Below, piece by piece: positions 6,850 to 14,572 of a stretch of 19,720 bases of DNA. Position numbers and translations under genes: made by a program. A model generated the notes under the pieces. The model was not told the DNA's origin. It was given only the letters and a program-made list of their open reading frames with translations, and ran no database searches. How positions within the stretch are numbered: the stretch's first letter is position 1; each line of letters starts with the position of its first letter. Source of the stretch: Clostridia bacterium (lineage in GTDB: Bacteria; Bacillota; Clostridia; Christensenellales; Borkfalkiaceae); the NCBI GenBank assembly GCA_900767195.1, contig CAAFYG010000118.1:1-19720 (forward strand), written 5' to 3'.

Positions 6850-7157
6850 AACAAAAATTTTTGACAATTCTGCTTAATATTGCTTTCCCGTGTTCGTCTG
6901 TGCAACTTTTCATTTTTCTAAAAAGTTTGTTTCTTCCAGACTCATACGCTTTCTCACAAGCTTTGCGCCATCCACAACGCCTACCCCACCTCTATATTCC
7001 GGCTTTGTGTAAATCGGATAACGTTCCATCAGGAGGCGAATATCATTTTCTATCGTTCTCTGTTTACGCCGAATTCAAACGCGAGGTTTGTCCGCGTTTC
7101 GAATCGATGTACTTCGAGAACTTTTAAAATGGCTTCGCGACGTCCTGCCGCCGTCAT
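6850..7157 (-). pseudogene. Decayed helix-turn-helix (DeoR/WYL-type) regulator, frameshifted
   Basis: Three minus-strand frames joined together give a recognisable small DNA-binding protein. From an ATG at 7155-7157, with a strong GGGGAGAGGAAG ribosome site, the first frame reads MTAAGRREAILKVLEVHRFE and on to LAFEFGVNR. The next frame carries on with RTIENDIRLLMERYPIYTKP, then EYRGGVGVVDGAKLVRKRMS and LEETNFLEK before a TGA at 6910-6912. A third frame resumes with GKAILSRIVKNF. This is the HTH layout of the clostridial family whose intact members read like RRxEIL, LAxEFGVSxRTIxxDI, YPIYTxxGxxGGV. A one-base loss near 7057-7062 explains the first break. It follows the GH78 gene and may once have regulated the glycan locus. 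Frame changes are seen directly; family assignment is by recognition. Confidence 0.72.
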
Positions 7158-7231
7158 CCGACTTCCTCTCCCCTTTCTTTATATTGTTGAAAAATTTATA
7201 AAAAGTTATACAACGTTTTATGATTTAAACC

Positions 7232-9178
7232 TCAACGCAACAACGTTTCGAAATATATAATCGGAATCGCGCTCCAACCATGGCACAGGCTGCCCGCGTT
7301 GTCAAACGCCGACGCGCCGTCCGTCGTTTCCCACACGCTCGTTGCGCCCGCCGCAAGCATTTTTCCGTAATCTTTTCGTATCTCTTCAAGCACCGCGCTT
7401 TGATATTTCGCTTTGTCGCACTTCAATAACGCCTCGTACTTGAACGTTTTCATCGATAGCGAACAGTCCTGCATTTTTCCGTCCGCGATTTTTTCGCATA
7501 TCGTTTTTGCCGTTTCTCCCGCCGCTACCCCCGACAAAACTGCAAGCGCGTTGCCGAGCACGGTATACTTTTTTTCGCCCCGTTCCGCCGTAAACACGCC
7601 GTCTTTTTCATCAAAAAACGCTTTTTGCGCCGCTTCGCGCGTTTCGCGGATTTCCTTTTCGTACGCAAACGCTTCGCCGAGTTTTCCGGCGATATACTTC
7701 ACGTTTTCAAGCGCGAGTACGAACAGACAGTTGATAAACAAATCGGGCGTTTCTTGCCCCGCCGCGCCGAGCGAGCCGTCTGCATACGCCGACCAGTCGT
7801 AAAAATTCCAGTGTTCTTTGCCACCGAAACCGTATACCAACCCGTCCTTTCTGTGCGATAAAAACGTTTGAATCACCGAAAGAATTTTCGGGTAAATTTC
7901 CTTTAAAAACGCCGTATCGCCCGTGAATGCAAGATATTCTTTCGCCGCCGTGATAAAATGCAACGAAAACGACGGAATCGTGAGATTTACTCCGCAGGGA
8001 TAGCAAATGGAAAGCAAACCGTCTTCGCGCCGATCTTCGCTCATCAGTTTCAGATTCGCGCGCGCATACGCCGCATTGCCGTTTTCAAACGCATAGTACC
8101 CGCAAAGCATCTGATTGCGCGCGTCGAACGCGTACAGACATTGCTCGCGCCACGGCGTATCTACATAATGCTCCATCATACAAAGTTTCAACGTACGTAC
8201 GCACAAATCGTAAATTTCTTTATCTTTTTTGCTGATAAATTCGCGTTCGTTTTTGGTATACTCCTCGCAAACGGGATAATATTGCGGCAAAATTCCGGCA
8301 TAATTTAACCGGATTTCATGCTCGGCGTATAACTCTAAGTAGCGGCAACCGAGCCGCAGCATATAATTCGTATAATTGTTTTTACCGGGTTTCGCGATGT
8401 ATTCGAAACTAAAATTCCGACCGCCGATTTCGCCCCGAACGTGCCGATTTTGCAGATCTTCGCCCCAAAATACGGTAATTTTCTGCGTTGTTTCCGAAGA
8501 AAATTCAAGCACGGGCAAACCTACGCTTTCCTTGCCGAGATCGATTAAATAATACGCGCCGTTTTCTGCCGCTTCGATAATTTTCGCCTTTGTCCGTTCG
8601 CCGATTTTAAGCTTTTCTATCGGGCGCGGGTAAAAATTACAATGCTTTTCCACTACCACCGCGGAGCGCAAATCGGTTGGCTCGGTTTCTCTGATTGCGT
8701 CGTACAGAAACGAAAAGCCGAGTTGCGGCGTGATTTGCTTCTGATACCCGCTTTTGTATCCGGGACTTCTGCGGCACGGCGTAGCGGTATCGCTTACGCA
8801 AAGAAGTTCTTCGTCTTGTCCCCCGCGCTTTGCGATTTCGAAAATCACACCCGCGCGAGCCGATTTATATCGCTGCGTATCCGCACCGAAATGCCATACG
8901 AGAATTTTCAGCTCGTTTTCGCCCGCGCGCAAATGCGGCGTAAGATCAAGTTCATCGTAAATTTTATAGTGTTCGAAATCGCCGTATTGATTACTTGCTA
9001 CGTACCTGTCCTTGATAAACAGCGTATAATCGCCGTCGCAGGAAATGCGGCAGACAATTTTTTCGCCGCTTTTAAGCTGCTCTTTCGTTACGCAAAAACG
9101 CGGGTAAAACTCCGCGTATTCGTCCGCACCCGCGCTTTCGCTCTGCCATATCCATTTCGCCGTTTTAAATGCTTTCAT
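7232..9178 (-). CDS. GH78-type alpha-L-rhamnosidase-like glycoside hydrolase
   Basis: This 648-residue protein should remove terminal alpha-L-rhamnose from an oligosaccharide by inversion. It has an N-terminal beta-sandwich region (about 1-300, opening with AKWIWQ and a sugar-binding-like GDYTLFIKDRYV) and an (alpha/alpha)6 catalytic region (about 315-648). GH78 features are DTPWREQCLYAFDARNQ with D340, E345 and D352 in the acid positions, and VWETTDG with E617 as likely base, followed by LCHGWSA (632-638). There is no signal peptide, so it acts inside the cell. The ATG at 9176-9178 is preferred over an upstream one near 9265: AAGG lies 8 bases before it, the protein homology begins there, and it overlaps the esterase gene by only 14 bases. 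Substrate could differ from rhamnose, since GH78-like folds vary. Confidence 0.85.
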   Translation of the reverse strand: MKAFKTAKWIWQSESAGADEYAEFYPRFCVTKEQLKSGEKIVCRISCDGDYTLFIKDRYVASNQYGDFEHYKIYDELDLTPHLRAGENELKILVWHFGADTQRYKSARAGVIFEIAKRGGQDEELLCVSDTATPCRRSPGYKSGYQKQITPQLGFSFLYDAIRETEPTDLRSAVVVEKHCNFYPRPIEKLKIGERTKAKIIEAAENGAYYLIDLGKESVGLPVLEFSSETTQKITVFWGEDLQNRHVRGEIGGRNFSFEYIAKPGKNNYTNYMLRLGCRYLELYAEHEIRLNYAGILPQYYPVCEEYTKNEREFISKKDKEIYDLCVRTLKLCMMEHYVDTPWREQCLYAFDARNQMLCGYYAFENGNAAYARANLKLMSEDRREDGLLSICYPCGVNLTIPSFSLHFITAAKEYLAFTGDTAFLKEIYPKILSVIQTFLSHRKDGLVYGFGGKEHWNFYDWSAYADGSLGAAGQETPDLFINCLFVLALENVKYIAGKLGEAFAYEKEIRETREAAQKAFFDEKDGVFTAERGEKKYTVLGNALAVLSGVAAGETAKTICEKIADGKMQDCSLSMKTFKYEALLKCDKAKYQSAVLEEIRKDYGKMLAAGATSVWETTDGASAFDNAGSLCHGWSAIPIIYFETLLR

Positions 9179-10010
9179 TTGATTTTCCTTTTTGCATTGC
9201 TTTGAAAGCTTCGAAATATCGTTTGCCGAGAATATGCAACGATTCGCGACAAAAATGAATATCATCGCCGTTGCCCGTCTTCTGATTGTTACTCAAAAGA
9301 CCTTGCGTTTCCACAAACGCGCCGCCGAACGATTCCACCGTTTCACGGATCGCCTGCAATACCGCGTCGCTCTGCGTTTTGTTTTTCCGATACCATTCGT
9401 CGCAGAATCCGCCTGCAATCATCGGCAATTTTTCCGCAAAACACCTCGCCGAATATTTTTGCAAAAAGTCGCCGAACATTGCCGTTAAATTATGTTTATG
9501 CGTCTGGTAACGTTCTTCACGCGAATATTGCGCGTTTTCAACGCTGTCGCACTCGCCCTGATGCCACAAAAAAGCCACAATTTTATTATTTTCGTTTTTG
9601 CCGAGCGCGGTATCCGTGAGATAACAAAGCCGTTTGTATAACACGTTTCCCACGCCCCATTCGTTGCGCGCAAATCCCGTGCCGCCCACCGCCGCGTTTA
9701 CAATCAAAAGCTTTCTGTTTGGCTTTAATAACCCGCTTTTTACATAGCATTTTGCAAAAGACAACGCGAGTTTTCCCGTTTTTCCTTGTGCGCCCGTCGG
9801 CTCTTTAGCTATGCTTATCTCTGTTTCCGAAGGATAATTCAGACTTAAAAAATCATTGCCGTTTTCGTCTTTTTCGAAATGCGCCGCCGCCCGATCGTTC
9901 AGCCACAACACGCGTTCGTCTTTTCTATATTCTTCGCTTACTTCGCCCACGCCGTATCCTTCGGCGTTCGACTGCCCCGCTAAAACGATTATATCGTAAA
10001 TTTCTTTCAT
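9165..10010 (-). CDS. SGNH-fold carbohydrate acetylesterase (SASA/CE6-like)
   Basis: The 281-residue protein belongs to the SGNH hydrolases that remove acetyl groups from sugars (sialate O-acetylesterase/acetylxylan esterase-like group). The nucleophile block is AGQSNAEGYG with S14. The oxyanion residues are in AAVGGTGFA (G109-G110) and WHQGECD (149-155). The C-terminal Asp/His pair is in GDDIHF (D250, H252). There is no signal peptide, so it acts in the cytoplasm on imported glycan. It starts 15 bases after the PHP gene stop with a GAGGCGG site close to the ATG, and its end overlaps the GH78 gene by 14 bases, implying translational coupling. Deacetylation would expose the sugars to the two glycosidases in the operon. 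The exact acetylated sugar cannot be told. Confidence 0.87.
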   Translation of the reverse strand: MKEIYDIIVLAGQSNAEGYGVGEVSEEYRKDERVLWLNDRAAAHFEKDENGNDFLSLNYPSETEISIAKEPTGAQGKTGKLALSFAKCYVKSGLLKPNRKLLIVNAAVGGTGFARNEWGVGNVLYKRLCYLTDTALGKNENNKIVAFLWHQGECDSVENAQYSREERYQTHKHNLTAMFGDFLQKYSARCFAEKLPMIAGGFCDEWYRKNKTQSDAVLQAIRETVESFGGAFVETQGLLSNNQKTGNGDDIHFCRESLHILGKRYFEAFKAMQKGKSNESI

Positions 10011-10025
10011 TTACCGCCTCAATAT

Positions 10026-11060
10026 TTAATTTAATGCCCCGAAAAACACGTTCGTGGTGGCGATATACCCGTTTTCATCGGTGATCTCCACGCGGAAATA
10101 TCTTTCAAAACCGCCGCCGAGCGGAATTTCGAACTTTTCGATTGTGTCGTTGATACAGATTTTATCGCGCGCCGCGCCGATAACGCTCACTCGCCTTACC
10201 CGAGAAGTTTTGCCGCACAATACCCCGTCTTTTACTCGCAAATCGTAAAAACACGGGCGCATCGATGAATAAAATTCTCCTTTTTCAAGCGCGGAAATCA
10301 GATTTTCATACGACAGGCTCTCTGCCTGTACCATCACATACCCCGCTTCTTCAAACATTCTCTCGTGCATATCGTCGGCAAACACCGTATAAAGCGGCGC
10401 GGGACGAGAGATTTTCTCACCCGCATTCAGCCGCGCTTCGTGTTCGCGCCAAAGCTCCGCAAGAAGATCGTCGTACGGCGCGCGCGTTTCTTCGTACCCA
10501 CCGTATACGCTCCCCGCGTTGTATGTTTCCACCGCGAACAGTCCGCGAAGTCCCGCATAATCTTTCGCCGTATGCAACGACCACGCGGGGTGATTGTACG
10601 TTACCAGAAACCCGCTTGCGTTCGCCCACGCCGTGAATCGATTAAAATCGGCAAGGTTATGAAACCGTTCGTAATTCAAATGTATACTCCGCTTTTCCGC
10701 TTCGTCTTTTTGCACATTTGTATGACACCAGTCGTAATCGCGGTTGTAGCCGATCTGCGTGAGAATATCGGGGCGTTTCGCCAGATAATTGAAATGCGCC
10801 GACTGCTTTTTTAACAACGGATCGCACGACCTATCGTTATTCGTAGCGATTTCGTAGCCGTTCAGCGCAACGAAATTTTCGTCCGTTAGAGCCGAATGAT
10901 CGTACAAAATTTCGTGATCGGTGTACGCCACCGCCGCATACCCGCGCGACTTGTACATTTCTTTCACCTGTTCGGGCGTGAATTTTCCGTCTGAAAGCGT
11001 GGTGTGCGTATGCAGATTTACTTTATAAAAATTCTTTTCGCCGTCGATCAATATTTTCAT
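10026..11060 (-). CDS. PHP-domain metal-dependent phosphoesterase
   Basis: The protein has 344 residues from the ATG at 11058-11060. A GTG three codons earlier is also possible, but AAAGGTG sits at the correct distance only for the ATG. PHP metal-binding motifs are in order: LHTHTTLSDG (H17, H19, D24), TDHE (D48-E50), YNHPAWSLH (H157) and ADDMH (D229-H232). These histidines and acidic residues normally hold up to three metal ions for phosphate-ester hydrolysis. The C-terminal 90 residues are beta-rich and resemble the tail often attached to PHP proteins near glycosidase genes. It lies 19 bases after the HAD gene. A role in processing a phosphorylated sugar or a nucleotide product is possible but inferred. 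The fold is confident, the substrate unknown. Confidence 0.85.
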   Translation of the reverse strand: MKILIDGEKNFYKVNLHTHTTLSDGKFTPEQVKEMYKSRGYAAVAYTDHEILYDHSALTDENFVALNGYEIATNNDRSCDPLLKKQSAHFNYLAKRPDILTQIGYNRDYDWCHTNVQKDEAEKRSIHLNYERFHNLADFNRFTAWANASGFLVTYNHPAWSLHTAKDYAGLRGLFAVETYNAGSVYGGYEETRAPYDDLLAELWREHEARLNAGEKISRPAPLYTVFADDMHERMFEEAGYVMVQAESLSYENLISALEKGEFYSSMRPCFYDLRVKDGVLCGKTSRVRRVSVIGAARDKICINDTIEKFEIPLGGGFERYFRVEITDENGYIATTNVFFGALN

Positions 11061-11079
11061 TGCGTTCACCTTTTAAAAA

Positions 11080-11958
11080 CTATTTGTTCAATATAATTTT
11101 TGCCGCAGTTTCAAAATCACCAACTATCTTTTCACACAAAAAGTCTGCGTTGCTTTTTACAATGTTTCCGTCGGAAAAACCAAGCACGGAATACCCCGCA
11201 AGCCGCGAAGCAATCACCCCCGCCGCAGAATCTTCCAAAGTAATTGCTTTTTCGCAAGGAAGATTGCCGCATAAAGCCGCGCCGATTTCCGCATACACCC
11301 ACGGGTGCGGCTTCGAACATAATTCTCCCGCCGTGCCGTATACACCTTTTTCTTTTCGAAATCCGCCCGTAATAATTGCATCGTAAAAATCAAGCGGATC
11401 GCCCATTTTCATCAAACGAAACGCGCCTGCGATTTCGGGAATCGCCTTGTATGCAAGTCCGCTTGTAACAAGTCCGATTTTAACGCCCGCGCCTTTCATT
11501 TCAAGTAAAAAATCCTTCAATCCGTCGCGCGGTTTCATTGCGGAAACATTCCCGCGCCCTGCAAGTATTTCCGATAATTCGGCTTTTGCTATTTGGTGAT
11601 AAATTTGATTTGCTTCATATACGCCACACCCGATATGGTATTTTTCAATCACATAAGATAAGTGTTGCAAAGTAGAAAAGCCGGAAACAAAAGGAATATC
11701 TTCTTCACAAAGGCGCAATTTATTATTTTTCGCCGCCGCCCGAGCCGTTTTTTCGATTAAATATATCCAGAATTCTTCCGATTGCACGCTTGTGCCGTCC
11801 AGATCGGTGAAAACGACTTTTGCCGCAGGATCAAACGAACATTTTTTCAATTCATATACCGTTTTTATCCCCGCAGTTTCTATTTCGCAACGCGCAATTC
11901 CGTTATTATCACAAATTATATCTGCCCCGTTCAAACGAAGCGTTTCATATTTTTTCAT
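11080..11958 (-). CDS. HAD-superfamily hydrolase, beta-phosphoglucomutase/phosphatase type
   Basis: This 292-residue protein has the HAD signature: motif I FTDLDGT with D52 (nucleophile) and D54, motif II VTSG (T165/S166), a lysine in CSKPHP (K216), and motif IV LEDSAAG (E242, D243). A helical cap lies between motifs I and II, as in phosphatases and beta-phosphoglucomutases. Unlike most such proteins, about 45 residues precede motif I; they are beta-rich and unfamiliar. The ATG at 11956-11958 lies 5 bases after the GH2 stop and has only a weak GAAAG site inside the GH2 coding end, so it is probably made by coupled translation. A longer frame begins at 12009 but lies inside the GH2 gene and has no support. 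It probably dephosphorylates or isomerises a sugar phosphate from the pathway. Confidence 0.83.
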   Translation of the reverse strand: MKKYETLRLNGADIICDNNGIARCEIETAGIKTVYELKKCSFDPAAKVVFTDLDGTSVQSEEFWIYLIEKTARAAAKNNKLRLCEEDIPFVSGFSTLQHLSYVIEKYHIGCGVYEANQIYHQIAKAELSEILAGRGNVSAMKPRDGLKDFLLEMKGAGVKIGLVTSGLAYKAIPEIAGAFRLMKMGDPLDFYDAIITGGFRKEKGVYGTAGELCSKPHPWVYAEIGAALCGNLPCEKAITLEDSAAGVIASRLAGYSVLGFSDGNIVKSNADFLCEKIVGDFETAAKIILNK

Positions 11959-11963
11959 AACTT

Positions 11964-14537
11964 TCAATTCGCCGACTTTTCTTTCCGTTCTTTGCAAGAG
12001 CCAAAACATTCTACCTGCAACTTGGTTGCGTCTATTCTGCCGCCGTCTTCGCGTGTAACAATAATTTTTCGGCTACTTCCTGCTTCTACATCGAAATAAT
12101 TATCCGAAAAACGATATTCAAAATTGTTTTCAAAATGTAAAAATACCGATTTTGCAAACTGTTTCGCGGTGATTCTGACTAAAAGTTTTTTATCTTGAGT
12201 TTCCGTTTCGACTTGAAAATCTTGCACGAAATTTTGCGAAGCCCGTTTCCACATATCTATCGAATAAAGCGTTGTTTTTGCGTGTTGCTCATCGCCCTTT
12301 TCATAGAATTTTACATACAAATACGTGTTTTCCGAATCTTTTATCCCCCGATTCGATTCATTCCGCGCGCCGAAATTTTCAGAAATCTTCTTTTTAAACA
12401 CCGCTTGATTATCGAGAAGCGTTTCGCCTTTGAAGCTTTCTAAAATTTCTCCGTCAAACGTTTTCAATTCACATTCATAAACTATCTTTGCTTCGTCAAC
12501 GCGATCCCATACGCCGAATAAATAAGTACTTCCGTCTTTTTCAAGATAAAACCCGAAGTACAAATCGGAAAACGCGCGTTTTACGGCATAGTATGCCTGT
12601 TTCGGTTCGGTGTAAAAATCGATGACCGACCACGTACCCGACGGCCACGGCTCGGAATACATCCAAAGCAGAAATCCCGAAGTAAGTCCTTTGTGGGCGC
12701 GCTGAAACCCTATCTGACACGAAAGCATTTCCGCGTGAGCGAGCGACGCTTTTTCTATAAACGACCGAATATCTTTTACTGCCCCATACAAATCGGTAGC
12801 CGCTTTGAGTTGAGCTTTCGCAAACGGCATTTTCACCGCCGCATACGGATTTTCCATCAAACGATCGTTCCAAAGCTCATTCATCGGAAACAACTTATTT
12901 TCGGGGAAAATTTTTCGGTACGTTTCCAAAGAATGCGGCCCCATAGTAGCGCATTCCGAAGCAAAAGGCACAATGGTTTCGGCAACCGTTTCACGATATT
13001 TGTCGTACCCTTTTTTCATACTCGGTTCAAATGCCGAAAAATGCGATTCGCCCGAGCCGCAATCATTACCGCCGTCGGTATGCGAACACGGACTTTGCCT
13101 CGCAAACGGGCGCGTTCCGTCGTAATGATCGACGATACCGCGCAAAATTACGTTTGTAAATCTATCGCCGAGCGAAATTTTTGCGCCGAAAGACCCTGTT
13201 TTTTCATTTCCCCCGCACCAGTACACAAGCGAAGGGTGATTCCTCAGCCGCTTCACCTGAAATACGCATTCTTCTTCGGCTTTTTTCGCCCATTCTTTTT
13301 CGTTTTCGGGAATGTCGGCGCAGGCAAACATAAAATCCTGCCATACCATTACGCCTTTTTCATCGCAAAAATCGTAAAATATATCTTTTTCGTAAATGCC
13401 GCCGCCCCATACCCGAAGCATATTAAACGAGCCTTCTGCCGCAAGATCGATGAGTGTTTTATATTTTTGATCTTCTATACGCCCCGTAAAACAATCGATC
13501 GGTCCCCAGTTTGCACCGCGCGGATATACTTCCACCCTGTTTACAATCAATCTGTAACCGAGCATAGTCTCGCCGATTACGGGTTCGCTCAAAGATACGG
13601 AACGAAACCCTATGCGACCGACCTTTTCATCAATTACCTTGCCGTTTCGCACAAGTTGCGCTTTATAAGGATAAAGCGGTTGTCTGCCGTACCCGATCGG
13701 ATACCACAAAGCGGCGTTTCTCAGATGAAAGCACAAAAAACTTTTATATCCGCCGACGTCCGTTTCGCAGATTTCCGCGCCTTCGAACGCTTTTTCCGTA
13801 AGACTTTCGCCTTCGCCGAAATAAACGGGTTCTTTCGCAAGTAAAACGCGAAGTTTATCTTCGTGCGTTTTCGGCGGCACGACATAATCGCCTTCGTTTG
13901 TATAATACGGGCGAACGCTGTAATTGATTTCAAGGTGAAATACCGCTTCGCCGCGATCGTTCGCCACGCAACGCACGTTCGTGATTTTATTTTTACTCTC
14001 TGTGTACAGCTCAACGTCCTGCCATATACCATACCCGGGGATATCGGGTGCCCAGTCCCATCCGAAACAACATTGTTCTTTGCGCAAAAATATACGCGGC
14101 ACATTGAAAACCGCGAAATAATTTTTACAATCGAGCGATTTCATATACGCTGTGGCGGAACGCATTTTTACCGCCAACGTATTTTCGCCTTCTTTCAGGA
14201 TATCGTTTACGCAAAACACGTATTCTTTAAACATATTGTCTGTATCGCCGAGCCGCACGCCGTTCAAGAAAATTTCGGAAAACAAATCGACGCCTTTAAA
14301 TTTCAGAAAAGCATCCTGTTCCGCGCCGATGTCGTCGGGTTTTACGAAAAACTTAGCGGTATAAACAAAATCTCTATCGGCTATTTCACGCAATTTCAGA
14401 TGATTCAAGCCGAAATACGGATCGGGTATTTTCCCCGCCCGGTATAAGTCGTTTGTAATATCGCCCGGCACATTCGCCGAAATTTCTTCGCTGCTTCCGA
14501 CTTCTTTTAATTTCCAATTCTGCAATTTTAAAAACAT
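11964..14537 (-). CDS. GH2 beta-mannosidase-like glycoside hydrolase
   Basis: The 857-residue protein has the GH2 layout: sugar-binding domain (1-180), immunoglobulin-like domain (about 185-320), TIM barrel (about 325-600) and C-terminal beta domains. The RKEQCCFGWDWAP segment (152-163) is typical of beta-mannosidases rather than beta-galactosidases. The acid/base is probably E445 in WCGGNEK and the nucleophile E528 in FASECATMG. LRVWGGGIYE (374-383) and VMVWQDFMFA (396-405) are further GH2 marks. It has no signal peptide and should release beta-mannose inside the cell. It begins 35 bases after the DUF4838 gene with CAGGG as ribosome site. Beta-mannosidase is the best call; a beta-glucosaminidase or other GH2 activity is less likely. 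Confidence 0.88.
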   Translation of the reverse strand: MFLKLQNWKLKEVGSSEEISANVPGDITNDLYRAGKIPDPYFGLNHLKLREIADRDFVYTAKFFVKPDDIGAEQDAFLKFKGVDLFSEIFLNGVRLGDTDNMFKEYVFCVNDILKEGENTLAVKMRSATAYMKSLDCKNYFAVFNVPRIFLRKEQCCFGWDWAPDIPGYGIWQDVELYTESKNKITNVRCVANDRGEAVFHLEINYSVRPYYTNEGDYVVPPKTHEDKLRVLLAKEPVYFGEGESLTEKAFEGAEICETDVGGYKSFLCFHLRNAALWYPIGYGRQPLYPYKAQLVRNGKVIDEKVGRIGFRSVSLSEPVIGETMLGYRLIVNRVEVYPRGANWGPIDCFTGRIEDQKYKTLIDLAAEGSFNMLRVWGGGIYEKDIFYDFCDEKGVMVWQDFMFACADIPENEKEWAKKAEEECVFQVKRLRNHPSLVYWCGGNEKTGSFGAKISLGDRFTNVILRGIVDHYDGTRPFARQSPCSHTDGGNDCGSGESHFSAFEPSMKKGYDKYRETVAETIVPFASECATMGPHSLETYRKIFPENKLFPMNELWNDRLMENPYAAVKMPFAKAQLKAATDLYGAVKDIRSFIEKASLAHAEMLSCQIGFQRAHKGLTSGFLLWMYSEPWPSGTWSVIDFYTEPKQAYYAVKRAFSDLYFGFYLEKDGSTYLFGVWDRVDEAKIVYECELKTFDGEILESFKGETLLDNQAVFKKKISENFGARNESNRGIKDSENTYLYVKFYEKGDEQHAKTTLYSIDMWKRASQNFVQDFQVETETQDKKLLVRITAKQFAKSVFLHFENNFEYRFSDNYFDVEAGSSRKIIVTREDGGRIDATKLQVECFGSCKERKEKSAN

Positions 14538-14572
14538 AATTCAACCCTGCGCCGTTTTTCCGCGCGCCGCTT

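Noticed and set aside
6597..7127. Two plus-strand frames of 72 and 103 aa after the tRNA
   Set aside because: The translations match nothing and lack ribosome sites; the second is antisense to the decayed regulator, which explains this DNA better.
9179..9265. Upstream start giving a 677-aa GH78 protein
   Set aside because: The extra 29 residues lie within the esterase gene, have no ribosome site, and the family homology starts at the ATG at 9178.
12693..13844. 383-aa plus-strand open frame
   Set aside because: It lies wholly within the GH2 gene on the opposite strand, has a basic, low-complexity translation and no ribosome site.
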